A DNA stretch of 48,475 nucleotides, from contig NZ_JALHMP010000031.1 in the NCBI RefSeq assembly GCF_022843985.1, forward strand, positions 1 through 48,475, read 5' to 3'. Position numbers and translations under genes: made by a program. The notes under the pieces were generated by a model that made no database searches, had not been told where the DNA came from, and saw nothing but the letters and a program-made list of their open reading frames with translations. This document shows, in pieces, positions 16,184 through 24,801 of this stretch (the stretch's first letter is position 1; every line of letters starts with the position of its first letter). The DNA is from Phreatobacter sp. (GTDB lineage: Bacteria; Pseudomonadota; Alphaproteobacteria; Rhizobiales; Phreatobacteraceae).

Positions 16184-17340
16184 TGCTGATCGTCGGCGGC
16201 GGAATCATGGGTTCCTGCACCGCCTATTTCCTCAAGAAGGAGCTCGGCTATGCCGGGACGGTACGCGTCATCGAACGCGATCCGACCTATGCCCAGGCGT
16301 CCACGACGCTGTCGGCCGCCTCCATCCGGCAGCAGTTCTCGACGCCCGAGAACATCCGCTTGAGCCGGTTCGGCATCGACGTGATCCGCTCCCTCAAGGA
16401 CCGGTTCGGCGCGGATGCCGATATCGGCTTCCACGAGGGCGGCTATCTGATCCTCGCCTCGCCGGACGGGCAGGGCGTGCTGGAGGCCAACTGGCAGACG
16501 CAGACCGCCGAGGGCGCCGATATCCTGCTGCTCGGCCCGTCCGAGCTGCAGGCGCGCTTTCCCTGGCTCTCCACCGAGGACGTCGCGCTCGGCGCCTTCG
16601 GCCGCAGCGGCGAGGGCTGGTTCGACGCGGCCATGCTGCTCGACCTGTTCCGCAAGGCGGCGCGGGAGGCCGGCGCGATTTACGAAAAGGGCGAGGTCGC
16701 CTCCCTCACCCGCGCGGGCGACCGTGTCACCGGCGCGGTGATGCAGGACGGCTCGGCGCGCACCTGCGGCACGCTGGTGCTGGCTGCCGGCGCCTGGGCG
16801 GGACGGCTCGCGGCGGGCATCGCCGTGCCGCTGCCGGTGGAGCCCCGCAAGCGCACCGTCTTCGTGGTGAAATGCCCCGAGACCTTCCCGGACATGCCGC
16901 TGATCGTCGACCCCTCGGGGGTGTGGATGCGGCCCGAGCGCGACCTCGTCATCGGCGGCTGGGGACCGGGCGAGGGCGACCCCGATCCGGCCGCCTACGG
17001 CGATTTCGAGCCGGCCCACGACGAGTTCGAGGCCCATGTCTGGCCGGCCTGGGCGACGCGCATCCCGGCCATGGAACAGCTCCGGCAGATGCGCGCCTGG
17101 GCCGGGCATTACGACTTCAACACGCTCGACCACAACGCCATCCTCGGCCCCCATCCGGATGTCGCCGGCCTGATGTTCATCAACGGCTTTTCCGGCCACG
17201 GCCTGCAGCAGGCGCCGGCGGCCGGACGGGCGCTGGCCGAGCTCATCATCCATGGCGGCTATCGCAGCCTCGACCTCTCCGTCTTCGGTTTCGACCGCAT
17301 CCTGCGGAACGAGCCGGTTCTCGAACTCAACGTGATCTGA
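16168..17340 (+). CDS. FAD-dependent amine oxidoreductase (DAO family)
   Basis: 390-residue flavoenzyme of the glycine/sarcosine/D-amino acid oxidase family, oxidising an amine substrate not identifiable here. The N-terminal dinucleotide motif VLIVGGGIMGSCTAYFL (about 6-22) and the C-terminal GFSGHGLQQAPAAGRALAEL (about 346-365) are clear. STTLSAASIRQQFS resembles the sarcosine oxidase beta/dimethylglycine group. The start is GTG at 16168 inside the second copy of the tandem duplication, with GAAAGAGA as a possible ribosome-binding site. A ketopantoate-reductase-like gene follows after 16 nt, so they form an operon. Confidence 0.88.
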   Translation: MTHADVLIVGGGIMGSCTAYFLKKELGYAGTVRVIERDPTYAQASTTLSAASIRQQFSTPENIRLSRFGIDVIRSLKDRFGADADIGFHEGGYLILASPDGQGVLEANWQTQTAEGADILLLGPSELQARFPWLSTEDVALGAFGRSGEGWFDAAMLLDLFRKAAREAGAIYEKGEVASLTRAGDRVTGAVMQDGSARTCGTLVLAAGAWAGRLAAGIAVPLPVEPRKRTVFVVKCPETFPDMPLIVDPSGVWMRPERDLVIGGWGPGEGDPDPAAYGDFEPAHDEFEAHVWPAWATRIPAMEQLRQMRAWAGHYDFNTLDHNAILGPHPDVAGLMFINGFSGHGLQQAPAAGRALAELIIHGGYRSLDLSVFGFDRILRNEPVLELNVI

Positions 17341-17356
17341 CCCCGGAGCCTCCCCC

Positions 17357-18346
17357 ATGAAGATCTGCATCTTTGGCGCCGGCGCGGTCGGCGGCAATGC
17401 CGCGGCACGGCTGATCGCGGCGGGCGACGCCGAGGTCTCCGTCGTGGCGCGCGGCGCCCATCTCGCCGCCATCCGCGAGAAGGGCCTGACGCTGCACAGC
17501 GAGGGCCAGACGCTCGGCGGCAAGCCCTTTGCCGCGACCGACGATCCCGCCACCCTGCCGCCGCAGGACCTCGTCGTGGTGACGCTGAAGGCCCATTCCC
17601 TGCCCGCCATCGCCGCGCCGCTGAAGGCGCTGCTGGCCCCCGGCGCCGCCGCGCTGTTCTTCACCAACGGCGTCCCGTGGTGGTGGAACCACGGCCTCAG
17701 CGAGGACGGCTCGCTCCCCCTCCTCGACCCCGAGGGCCGGCTGTGGCGCGAGCTCGGGCCGGAGAGCGTGCTCGGCGGCGTGGTCTATTCCGCCAATGCG
17801 GTGACCGAGCCCGGTGTCATCGCCCATTCGGCCGGCAACCGCTGGGTAATCGGCGAGCCGACGGGGGACGCCTCGCCGCGGGCCGATGCCGCCGCCGAGA
17901 TCTTCCAGAAGGCCGGCCTCAACGGCGAGGTCACCGGCGACATCCGCAAGGCCATGTGGGAGAAGCTCGTCCTCAACATCGCCGCCAATCCGCTCTGCGC
18001 CCTCTCCCGCCTGCCGCTCGGCCGCTGGCACGAGGTGCCGGGCCTTGGCGACCTCGGCGTGACGCTGATCCGCGAGCTGCTCGCGGTGGCGAAGGCGCTG
18101 GGCTGGGACCTGACTGCGACGGTCGACCCCGCCGCCGCGCTGCCGGCGCGGCCCGGCCGCCCCGGCGGCAAGCCCTCCATGCTGCAGGATGCGGAGGCTG
18201 GCCGGCCCATGGAGGTCGAGGCCATCGTCGGCCAGTTGCAGGTCTTCGGCCGCGAGCAGGGGATCGCCACACCGGCCATCGACGTGGTGCTGCCGCTGCT
18301 GCGTTCGCTCGATGCGGCAGTGAGCAAGGCGCCGGTCAAGGTGTGA
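17357..18346 (+). CDS. 2-dehydropantoate 2-reductase family protein
   Basis: NADPH-dependent reductase fold of 329 residues. It has the Rossmann motif MKICIFGAGAVGGNAAARL at the N-terminus, VVVTLKAHSLPAI, FFTNGVPWWW, the catalytic-type lysine region IRKAMWEKLVLNIAANPLCAL (in two parts) and PSMLQDAEAGRPMEVEAIVG. Canonical PanE makes pantoate for coenzyme A, but such paralogs in operons with amine oxidases often reduce other 2-oxo acids; the pairing with the FAD enzyme suggests a catabolic role. It converges on the M81 peptidase gene, with a palindromic repeat between. Confidence 0.87.
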   Translation: MKICIFGAGAVGGNAAARLIAAGDAEVSVVARGAHLAAIREKGLTLHSEGQTLGGKPFAATDDPATLPPQDLVVVTLKAHSLPAIAAPLKALLAPGAAALFFTNGVPWWWNHGLSEDGSLPLLDPEGRLWRELGPESVLGGVVYSANAVTEPGVIAHSAGNRWVIGEPTGDASPRADAAAEIFQKAGLNGEVTGDIRKAMWEKLVLNIAANPLCALSRLPLGRWHEVPGLGDLGVTLIRELLAVAKALGWDLTATVDPAAALPARPGRPGGKPSMLQDAEAGRPMEVEAIVGQLQVFGREQGIATPAIDVVLPLLRSLDAAVSKAPVKV

Positions 18347-18400
18347 GAGGTCAGGCTCACGGCGTGGGCCTGAAGCGACCTAACACCCGAACCGCAGCGC

Positions 18401-18490
18401 GTCATGCACGGGCTTGGCCCGGGCATCCACGCATTCCTTGAGGCTGCGGTGTTCAAGTCGTGGATGGCCGGGACAAGCCCGGCCATGACG
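18401..18490 (+). repeat. Palindromic intergenic repeat, copy 2
   Basis: Same element as at 1021, in the same orientation, in the 197-nt gap between convergent genes. GTCATG and CATGAC ends, the CCACG/CGTGG inner pair and both hairpins are kept, with a one-base change in the left arm (GCACGGGC instead of GCCCGGGC). Confidence 0.85.
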
Positions 18491-18543
18491 AAGGGGGCGG
18501 CGCGGCTTCGTGAGGGTGGAGGTTCCTCCCCGCCTCCCTCCCC

Positions 18544-20031
18544 TCACCGGTTTGCCATGGGCCTCCGGCGCACGTCCGGGCGCAGGTGCTGGAAGGGGAT
18601 GATGCCGGTGTCGTCCAGCGCGGCGCCGGGCGAAGCGCCGACCACCACCGAATCGGCATAGGGCTGCCAGTCGCCGCGGAAATGCACCGAACTCTTGAGG
18701 ACCACGACCTTGTAACCGGTGATGTCGACGCCGAGATGGGTGCAGACGGCGACGCAGTGCGGCTGCTGGCGCACCGAGCCGACGACAAGATCGATGCCGC
18801 CGATCCTGAGCCAGGCGGAGGGCCCCATATTGATGGGCTGGCCGCCGACCATCGGCCCGGTGCCGGTGAAGCGGCCATCGGAGACGGCGACCACCTCGGC
18901 CCTGGTCGTCAGCGGCTCCTCGCCGGGGCCTGATCCCTTCACCGCGAAGGTGACGGCAATGGTGGCCCCCTTGCCGGCGGCATGGGCCTGCCTGGCGATC
19001 TCCGGCTCGTGGAAGAGCGCCATCAGCGTCTCCTTCGCGCCGCGGTTGATCATGGCGCGCAGGAACCCTGTGGTGATGGAGGAGCCGCCGGCGCCGGGAT
19101 TGTCCTGGGTATCGGCGATGATGACCGGCTTCGAGGCCAGCGCGGCGCGGGCAAAGGCAAACGTCACCGCCTCGTCCTGCGGCTTGGCGAGATGCTCGAG
19201 GAAGCCGGCTTCGGCGCGCAGCACGGCCCGGTAGAGCCGGTCCACCGCCTCGTCCACCACGGCCTGGTCGGCGCCGTAGCCGATGATTGTGGCGCCCATA
19301 TCGAAGATATCGGCGGAGGGAAAGCCCGGGCAGAGCGAGAGATGCACGCCGGTCTCCGCCTCGATGGCGCCGAGCAGGACATAGAGCCCCTTCATCGGCT
19401 CGATCATCGAGCAGCCCGAGGCGATGGGGATGAGGAAGGGCATCTGGCGGAAGGCCCGGGCCGGGCGCGGTCCCCAGGCGACGACCCGGTCGAACCATTC
19501 GGCGACGCGCTGGCCGGTCTGCAGCCAGTCGATATGGGGATAGGTGCGGTAGGCCGACATGAAGCTGGCATTGTCGACCATCTGCCGGGTCACGTTGGCG
19601 TGGAGGTCGAGGGAGGCGACGACCGGCACGCCCGGCCCGACGAGGCGGCGGACGCGGGCGAGCAACTCGCCCTCGGCATCCTCGATGGTCTCGGTGGTCA
19701 TGGCACCGTGCAGTTCGAGGAAGACCGCATCGGGGGCGGCATCGGCGATGTCGGCGAGGAGATAGGCGACGGCGCGCTCGAAGACCGCATCCTCGACCCG
19801 GCCGGAGGGCTGGGCGAAGGACCAGGAGAGCGGCACCATCGTGTGACCGGCCTGCTCGGCGACGCCCATGAAACCGGAAACCGCGATGTTGAAGGGGCGG
19901 AACTTCGTCAGGATCTCGGGCCCGCGGGTGAAGCCCGGCCAGGCGCCTTCCTGGTTGAACATCGCCCAGGGCGTCGGGGCGGGAACGAAGGTGTTGGTCT
20001 CGTGCATGAAACCGCCAACGGCGATGCGCAT
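18544..20031 (-). CDS. M81-family metallopeptidase (MlrC/microcystinase C-like)
   Basis: 495 residues covering both domains of the family: an N-terminal metallohydrolase half and the MlrC C-terminal half. Conserved segments are FMHETNTFVP (about 8-17), VFLELHGAMTTE, ASLDLHANVT with presumed zinc ligands, YRTYPHID, ADTQDNPGAGGSS and the final IIPFQHLRPD. In sphingomonads MlrC cleaves linearised microcystin; in other alphaproteobacteria the substrate is unknown. The ATG at 20031 begins the conserved MRIAVGGF; the longer upstream reading lacks family sequence. No signal peptide. It stands alone and diverges from the toxin-antitoxin pair. Confidence 0.9.
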   Translation of the reverse strand: MRIAVGGFMHETNTFVPAPTPWAMFNQEGAWPGFTRGPEILTKFRPFNIAVSGFMGVAEQAGHTMVPLSWSFAQPSGRVEDAVFERAVAYLLADIADAAPDAVFLELHGAMTTETIEDAEGELLARVRRLVGPGVPVVASLDLHANVTRQMVDNASFMSAYRTYPHIDWLQTGQRVAEWFDRVVAWGPRPARAFRQMPFLIPIASGCSMIEPMKGLYVLLGAIEAETGVHLSLCPGFPSADIFDMGATIIGYGADQAVVDEAVDRLYRAVLRAEAGFLEHLAKPQDEAVTFAFARAALASKPVIIADTQDNPGAGGSSITTGFLRAMINRGAKETLMALFHEPEIARQAHAAGKGATIAVTFAVKGSGPGEEPLTTRAEVVAVSDGRFTGTGPMVGGQPINMGPSAWLRIGGIDLVVGSVRQQPHCVAVCTHLGVDITGYKVVVLKSSVHFRGDWQPYADSVVVGASPGAALDDTGIIPFQHLRPDVRRRPMANR

Positions 20032-20169
20032 GGTCGTTTCATTCCTCTTGTTGTCTTCAGCATCAAAGACGAAGCGTTGCGACGCCGCCAGTCGGCGAGG
20101 GGCATGACCCAGTCGCGGCGGAGGGCCTTGACGCGGGCGTGCGGCAACCCCCTTGAAGGACGCGGGTGA

Positions 20170-20214
20170 TGAAACCATAATGGTTGCATATTGGGGTCGA
20201 TATTCATGGTTTCA
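20170..20214. promoter_or_regulatory. Inverted repeats at the antitoxin promoter
   Basis: A perfect palindrome AACCA-TAA-TGGTT lies at 20173-20185. A wider inverted pair, TGAAACCAT (20170-20178) and ATGGTTTCA (20206-20214), brackets the region, the right arm covering the antitoxin ATG. Such spaced inverted repeats fit binding of two ribbon-helix-helix antitoxin dimers and autorepression. Confidence 0.6.
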
Positions 20215-20448
20215 CTGACGCTGAAGAACATTCCGGACGATCTCTATGAGCGGCTGCGACAGCGCGCTGCTGCGCATCGGCGCTCGATCAACGGCGAGAT
20301 GATCCATTGCCTAGAGCAGGCGCTTCAGCCACGCCGGCTCGCGCCGGAGGAACGGCTCTCGCGGATCCGCGCGCTGCGGCCGGCGATCGATCCGCAGGCC
20401 GTCAGCCATGACGATCTCATCGCGGCGATCAATGATGGCCGGCCGTGA
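20206..20448 (+). CDS. FitA-like ribbon-helix-helix antitoxin
   Basis: 80-residue antitoxin. The N-terminal Arc-type ribbon-helix-helix (VSLTLKNIPDDLYERLRQRA, then HRRSINGEMIHCLEQAL) binds DNA; the C-terminal tail should wrap the toxin. The ATG at 20206 starts the ribbon strand; an in-frame start 15 nt upstream is possible. Its TGA overlaps the toxin GTG (GTGA), the coupled arrangement typical of such modules. Autorepression through the inverted repeats at its start is expected. Confidence 0.88.
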   Translation: MVSLTLKNIPDDLYERLRQRAAAHRRSINGEMIHCLEQALQPRRLAPEERLSRIRALRPAIDPQAVSHDDLIAAINDGRP

Positions 20449-20846
20449 TCGTCGCCGACACCAATGTCATCGCCTATCTCCTGATCCCGTCGCCTTTCAC
20501 CGTGATGGCAGAGCGGGTCTACGCGCAGGATCCGGAATGGCTTGCGCCGGCCCTCTGGCGGAGCGAGTTCCGCAGCGTCCTGTCCCTCTATGTCCGGCGC
20601 GCCCTGCTGACGCTGGATGAGGCCATCGCGCTCCAGGACGAGGCTGATGATCTCCTGCGCGGCAACGAGTTTGAGGTGATCTCCGCAGACGTTCTCTCGC
20701 TCGCCCGGGACAGCGGATGCTCGGCCTATGACTGCGAGTTCGTCGCGCTTGCCCGTTTCGTCGGCGTTCCGCTGGTGACAGCAGACAGACGCCTCGCTCA
20801 AGCTTTCCCGCAATATGCCCGGACGCTCGCGGCGACCGCCGGATAG
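20445..20846 (+). CDS. PIN-domain toxin, VapC/FitB-like
   Basis: 133-residue PIN ribonuclease. The acidic active-site residues are all visible: Asp5 (VADTN), Glu41 (WRSEF), Asp96 (SAYDCEF) and Asp114 (TADRR), so the toxin appears intact. VapC toxins cleave tRNA or rRNA; the target here is unknown. It starts with GTG, coupled to the antitoxin stop. A hairpin follows before the convergent mmsA gene. Confidence 0.92.
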   Translation: MIVADTNVIAYLLIPSPFTVMAERVYAQDPEWLAPALWRSEFRSVLSLYVRRALLTLDEAIALQDEADDLLRGNEFEVISADVLSLARDSGCSAYDCEFVALARFVGVPLVTADRRLAQAFPQYARTLAATAG

Positions 20847-20850
20847 TCAA

Positions 20851-20877
20851 ACGCCGCCGCGGAAACCGCGACGGCGT
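20851..20877. terminator. Hairpin between convergent toxin and mmsA genes
   Basis: Arms 20851-20862 and 20866-20877 (12 bp, one mismatch) around an AAA loop, in the 61-nt gap between two stops. Likely shared terminator, although no T-run follows. Confidence 0.45.
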
Positions 20878-20907
20878 GCTCGCTACGCCATACAGACGTG
20901 AAGGCCA

Positions 20908-22404
20908 TCACCCCATGGTGGGGATGACGAAGCTGGCGCCGTCCTTGATGCCGGAGGGCCAGCGGGACGTGACGGTCTTCGTCTTCGTGTAGAAGCGGAA
21001 GGCGTCCGGGCCGTGCTGGTTGAGGTCGCCGAAGGACGAACGCTTCCAGCCGCCGAAGGTGTAATAGGCCAGCGGCACCGGGATCGGCACGTTGATGCCG
21101 ACCATGCCGACCTGCACCTTGGCGGCGAAGTCGCGGGCGGCATCGCCGTCGCGGGTGTAGATGGCAACGCCATTGCCGTATTCGTGGTCGTTGGCGAGGT
21201 CGAGGGCCTCGTTGTAGGTCTTGGCGCGGACGACGGAGAGGACGGGGCCGAAGATCTCCTCCTTGTAGATCCGCATGTCCCTGGTGACATTGTCGAACAG
21301 GCAGCCGCCCATGTAGTAGCCGTTCTCGTAGCCCTGCATCTTGAAGCCGCGGCCGTCGACCACGAGCCGGGCGCCTTCCTTCACGCCGATATCGACATAG
21401 CCCTTGACGCGCTCCAGCGCCTGGGCGGTGACGAGGGGTCCGAAATCGACGTCGGCGGCCGTCGAGGGGCCGATCTTCAGGGCCTCGACGCGCGGGACGA
21501 GCTTGTCCATCAGACGGTTGGCGGCATCCTCGCCGACCGGCACGGCCACCGAGATCGCCATGCAGCGCTCGCCGGCCGAGCCGTAGCCGGCGCCGATGAG
21601 GGCGTCGGCGGCCTGGTCCATGTCGGCGTCGGGCATGATGATCATGTGGTTCTTGGCGCCGCCGAAGCACTGCACGCGCTTGCCGGCCGCGCAGCCGCGG
21701 GCATAGACATATTCGGCGATGGAGGTGGAGCCGACGAAGCCGACGGCCTTGATGTCGGGATCGTCCAGCACCGCGTCGACCGCTTCCTTGTCGCCGTTGA
21801 CGACGTTGAAGATGCCCGGCGGCAGGCCGGCCTCGAGGAAGAGCTCGGCGAGCATGAGCGGCACGCCCGGATCGCGCTCGGAGGGCTTCAGCACGAAGGC
21901 ATTGCCGGCAGCGATGGCGGGGCCGGCCTTCCACAGCGGGATCATGGCGGGGAAGTTGAACGGGGTGATGCCGGCGCAGACGCCGAGCGGCTGGCGCATC
22001 GAATAGATGTCGATGCCGGGGCCGGCGCCCTCGGTGTACTCGCCCTTCATCATCTGCGGGGCGCCGATGGCGAACTCGACCACTTCAAGGCCGCGCTGGA
22101 TGTCGCCCTTGGCGTCGGGGATGGTCTTGCCGTGCTCGCGGGCGAGCAGTTCCGCCATCTTGTCGTTGTCGCGGGCGCAGAGTTCGAGGAACTTCATGAG
22201 AACGCGGGCGCGGCGCTGCGGATTGGTGGCGGCCCAGGCGGGCTGGGCGGCCGCGGCATTCTCCACCGCCGCGCGCACCTCGGCCTTGGAGGCGAGCGCC
22301 ACCGTGCCGAAGACCGAACCGTCAAGCGGCTGGAACACGTCGGCGGTCCGGCCGGATGTGCCGGCGACATGCTTGCCGCCGATGAAGTGACCATAGTTGC
22401 GCAT
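20908..22404 (-). CDS. mmsA: CoA-acylating methylmalonate-semialdehyde dehydrogenase
   Basis: Converts methylmalonate semialdehyde (or malonate semialdehyde) with CoA and NAD to propionyl-CoA (or acetyl-CoA), in valine, myo-inositol or beta-alanine breakdown. The 498-residue protein has ALDH order with ITPFNFPAMIPLW, the NAD-binding VGSTSIAEYVY region and the catalytic cysteine segment AGERCMAISVAV (about 280-291) characteristic of the MmsA branch. The start at 22404 has a GAGGAG site; the longer reading is rejected. The divergent LysR gene and the palindromes between them suggest local control. No mmsB or iol genes are adjacent. Confidence 0.95.
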   Translation of the reverse strand: MRNYGHFIGGKHVAGTSGRTADVFQPLDGSVFGTVALASKAEVRAAVENAAAAQPAWAATNPQRRARVLMKFLELCARDNDKMAELLAREHGKTIPDAKGDIQRGLEVVEFAIGAPQMMKGEYTEGAGPGIDIYSMRQPLGVCAGITPFNFPAMIPLWKAGPAIAAGNAFVLKPSERDPGVPLMLAELFLEAGLPPGIFNVVNGDKEAVDAVLDDPDIKAVGFVGSTSIAEYVYARGCAAGKRVQCFGGAKNHMIIMPDADMDQAADALIGAGYGSAGERCMAISVAVPVGEDAANRLMDKLVPRVEALKIGPSTAADVDFGPLVTAQALERVKGYVDIGVKEGARLVVDGRGFKMQGYENGYYMGGCLFDNVTRDMRIYKEEIFGPVLSVVRAKTYNEALDLANDHEYGNGVAIYTRDGDAARDFAAKVQVGMVGINVPIPVPLAYYTFGGWKRSSFGDLNQHGPDAFRFYTKTKTVTSRWPSGIKDGASFVIPTMG

Positions 22405-22458
22405 GGGATCGTCTCCTCTGGGATGGTCATCCCTAGAGCGAAGCCATGCGGCAACCAA

Positions 22459-22495
22459 GCGCCAAGTTGGCGCATACGCTGTGCGCAAATTGGCG
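22459..22495. promoter_or_regulatory. Palindromic LysR-type binding region
   Basis: A perfect 7-1-7 palindrome GCGCCAA-G-TTGGCGC spans 22459-22473, overlapped by GCGCA-N7-TGCGC (22470-22486). The half-site TTGGCG recurs at 22467 and 22490, 23 nt apart. This arrangement in the 103-nt gap between mmsA and lysR fits a LysR recognition and activation region. Confidence 0.55.
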
Positions 22496-22507
22496 TAAGA
22501 TGGCAGG

Positions 22508-23395
22508 ATGACGCCAAACTGGGATCATGTCCGGGTCTTCCTCGCCGTGGCGCGCGCCGGGCAGTTCCTCGCCGCGGCACGGGCGCTGGCGCTCGACCAT
22601 GCGACGGTGGCGCGGCGCATCACGCTGCTGGAGGCGCAGCTGGGGACGCAGCTGGTGGCGCGGTCCACGGCGGGCATCGCCCTGACGGTCGCCGGCGAGA
22701 CCTTCGTCGCCGCGGCCGAGGCCATGGAGACCGCCTGGCTCGATGCCCAGGCCGATGTCTCGCAGGTCGACCGCGTCATTTCCGGCACGGTCCGCATCGG
22801 CGCGCCGGAAGGCTTCGGCGCTCTGTTCCTGAGCGCCCGGCTGGGCCGCCTCGCCGCGCGCCACCCGGACCTGACGATCCAGCTCGTGCCGCTGCAGCGG
22901 ACCATGTCGCTGTCGAAGCGCGATGCCGACCTTGCCGTCGTCATCGACCCACCGACCGACGGGCGCCTCACCGTGCGCAAGCTGACCGATTACGGCCTCG
23001 GCATGTATGCGACGGCACCCTATCTCGCGCGCCATGGCCGGCCGGAAACGCCGGAGGCGCTGCGCCGGCACCTTCTGGTCACCTCGGTGCAGGAACTGCA
23101 CTATTCGCAGTCGCTGACCTATTATCCGCCGGCCTTCGATGCGGGACAGCGCCGCTTCGAATGCGCCAGCGTCCTCGCCCTGATGGAAGCGGTGAAGGCC
23201 GGCGTCGGCATCGGCGTGCTGCACGACTACGCGGCCCGCGACGCCGGCGGGCTGATCCGCGTGCTGCCGGAGCTGGCGATCCGCCGCACCTATCACCTCG
23301 TCGCCCATGTCGACACCCGCCGCATCGCCCGGATCGACGAGGCCTACCGGTTCCTGGTGGACGAGGTGGAGGAGGCCGCAGGCCTGTTCCTCTGA
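22508..23395 (+). CDS. LysR-family transcriptional regulator
   Basis: 295 residues, standard LysR length. The N-terminal winged helix (WDHVRVFLAVARAGQFLAAARAL, then HATVARRITLLEAQLGTQL) is followed by a substrate-binding domain (about 90-290). It is divergent from mmsA and probably controls it in response to a valine or inositol catabolite; that link rests on arrangement only. Its stop is 6 nt from the stop of modC, so the two converge closely with no terminator space. Confidence 0.92.
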   Translation: MTPNWDHVRVFLAVARAGQFLAAARALALDHATVARRITLLEAQLGTQLVARSTAGIALTVAGETFVAAAEAMETAWLDAQADVSQVDRVISGTVRIGAPEGFGALFLSARLGRLAARHPDLTIQLVPLQRTMSLSKRDADLAVVIDPPTDGRLTVRKLTDYGLGMYATAPYLARHGRPETPEALRRHLLVTSVQELHYSQSLTYYPPAFDAGQRRFECASVLALMEAVKAGVGIGVLHDYAARDAGGLIRVLPELAIRRTYHLVAHVDTRRIARIDEAYRFLVDEVEEAAGLFL

Positions 23396-23401
23396 CCGTG
23401 A

Positions 23402-24133
23402 TCAGGACGGCGAAAGATCGAGATCGAGCGCCTGCGCGACCCGCTCGTTCGCCGGACGGGCGAGGACATCGGCCGGGACGCCCACCTGCAGGATGTCACC
23501 CCGATCGATGACGGCGAGGCGGTCGGCGAGGCCCGCCGCCTCATCAAGGTCGTGGGTGACGAGGAGGATGGGCACCCGGATGGCCGTGCGGATCGCCGCC
23601 AGTTCGGCATGGAGCTCGCGGCGGACGCGCCGGTCCACCGCCGAGAAGGGTTCGTCGAGGAGAAGCACGGCGGGATCGCGGGCGAGAGCCCGGGCCAGCG
23701 CCACGCGCTGCTGCTGGCCGCCGGAGAGCTCGGCGGGATAGCGGGCTTCCAGCCCGGCGAGATGGACGAGGGCAAGGAGCCGGCCCGCGGCGGCGGCGCG
23801 CTCCGCCGCGGGCCTGTGGCCCATGGCCGCCGCGACATTGGCGAGCGCCGTCATGTGGGGGAAGAGCGCGTAGTGCTGGAAGACGAGGCCGGCGCGCCGC
23901 TGGTGCGGCGGCAGGGCGATGCCGGCGGCGCTGTCGAGCCAGACGGTGCCGCCGCACCGGACCCGGCCCTCGCGCGGCTGGTAGAGCCCGGCAATGGTCC
24001 TGAGCACGGTGGTCTTGCCGCTGCCCGAGGGGCCGACGAGAGCCAGCATCTCGCCGGCGGCGCAGGTCAGCGCCACGGCGAGGGGAATGGGCGCCGCCTG
24101 GTGCAGGTCCACCGTCAGGCCCGTCTCATCCAT
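23402..24133 (-). CDS. modC: Molybdate ABC transporter ATP-binding protein (short ModC)
   Basis: Energises molybdate import. The 243-residue protein has the Walker A LVGPSGSGKTT (about 33-43), Q-loop GLVFQHYALFPH, signature LSGGQQQRVALARAL, Walker B VLLLDEPF and the switch VTHDLDEA. Canonical ModC is about 350 residues with a C-terminal Mop/TOBE molybdate-binding domain, which is absent here. The ATG at 24133 overlaps the modB stop by 8 nt. Specificity for molybdate comes from modA and the ModE-like gene; another oxyanion such as tungstate is possible. Confidence 0.87.
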   Translation of the reverse strand: MDETGLTVDLHQAAPIPLAVALTCAAGEMLALVGPSGSGKTTVLRTIAGLYQPREGRVRCGGTVWLDSAAGIALPPHQRRAGLVFQHYALFPHMTALANVAAAMGHRPAAERAAAAGRLLALVHLAGLEARYPAELSGGQQQRVALARALARDPAVLLLDEPFSAVDRRVRRELHAELAAIRTAIRVPILLVTHDLDEAAGLADRLAVIDRGDILQVGVPADVLARPANERVAQALDLDLSPS

Positions 24134-24794
24134 GGCGGCGGACCATGCGGCCGGAGAGCAGCGAGGTGGTGGCGAGGGCCACCACCGAGACGACGACGAG
24201 CACCGCCGACATGGCATGGGCCGCCGCATCGTCGAAGGCCTGGACGCGGTCATAGATCGCGATCGAGAGGGTGCGCGTTTCGCCCGGCAGCGATCCGCCG
24301 ACCATCAGCACGACGCCGAACTCGCCGAGCGTGTGGGCGAAGGTCAGCACCATGCCCGTAACGATCCCTGGCCAGGCCAGCGGCAGGTCGATGCGGCGCA
24401 TGATTGTCAGCGGCGCCATGCCGGAGACGGCGGCGGCCTCGCGCACCTCCGGCGGGATCGCCCGGAAGGCCTGCACCATCGGCTGGATGGCGAAGGGCAG
24501 GTTGGCGATGACCGAGGCGATGAGCAGCGCCTCGAAATGGAAGACAAGCTGGCGCCCGACCAGCGCCTGCCAGACCTGGCCGATGGGCGAGGCGGCGCCG
24601 AGCCCGACCAGCAGATAGTAGCCGAGGACGGTCGGCGGCAGGACCAGCGGCAGGGCGATGAGCGCCTCGACCATCCCCTGGCCGCGGAAGGGATGGAAGG
24701 CGAGGCGGCGCGCCACGACGAAGCCGACAGGCAGGAGGATGAGGACGGTCGCCGCGCCCAGTTTCAGCGACAGGGAGAGCGCGACCCAGTCCAT
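24126..24794 (-). CDS. modB: Molybdate ABC transporter permease
   Basis: Inner-membrane permease of 222 residues with about five to six membrane segments. The ABC-permease coupling loop EAAAVSGMAPLTIMRRIDLPLAWPG (about 138-162) contains the EAA-G pattern. VLPPTVLGYYLLVGLG and the final helix before MVRRHG match ModB. It starts 7 nt after the modA stop and overlaps modC by 8 nt, making one translational unit. Confidence 0.92.
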   Translation of the reverse strand: MDWVALSLSLKLGAATVLILLPVGFVVARRLAFHPFRGQGMVEALIALPLVLPPTVLGYYLLVGLGAASPIGQVWQALVGRQLVFHFEALLIASVIANLPFAIQPMVQAFRAIPPEVREAAAVSGMAPLTIMRRIDLPLAWPGIVTGMVLTFAHTLGEFGVVLMVGGSLPGETRTLSIAIYDRVQAFDDAAAHAMSAVLVVVSVVALATTSLLSGRMVRRHG

Positions 24795-24801
24795 GGCGGT
24801 G

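Noticed and set aside
20032-20178. N-terminal extension of the M81 peptidase
   Set aside because: The added 49 residues are Arg/Pro-rich and non-conserved. The family starts at MRIAVGGF.
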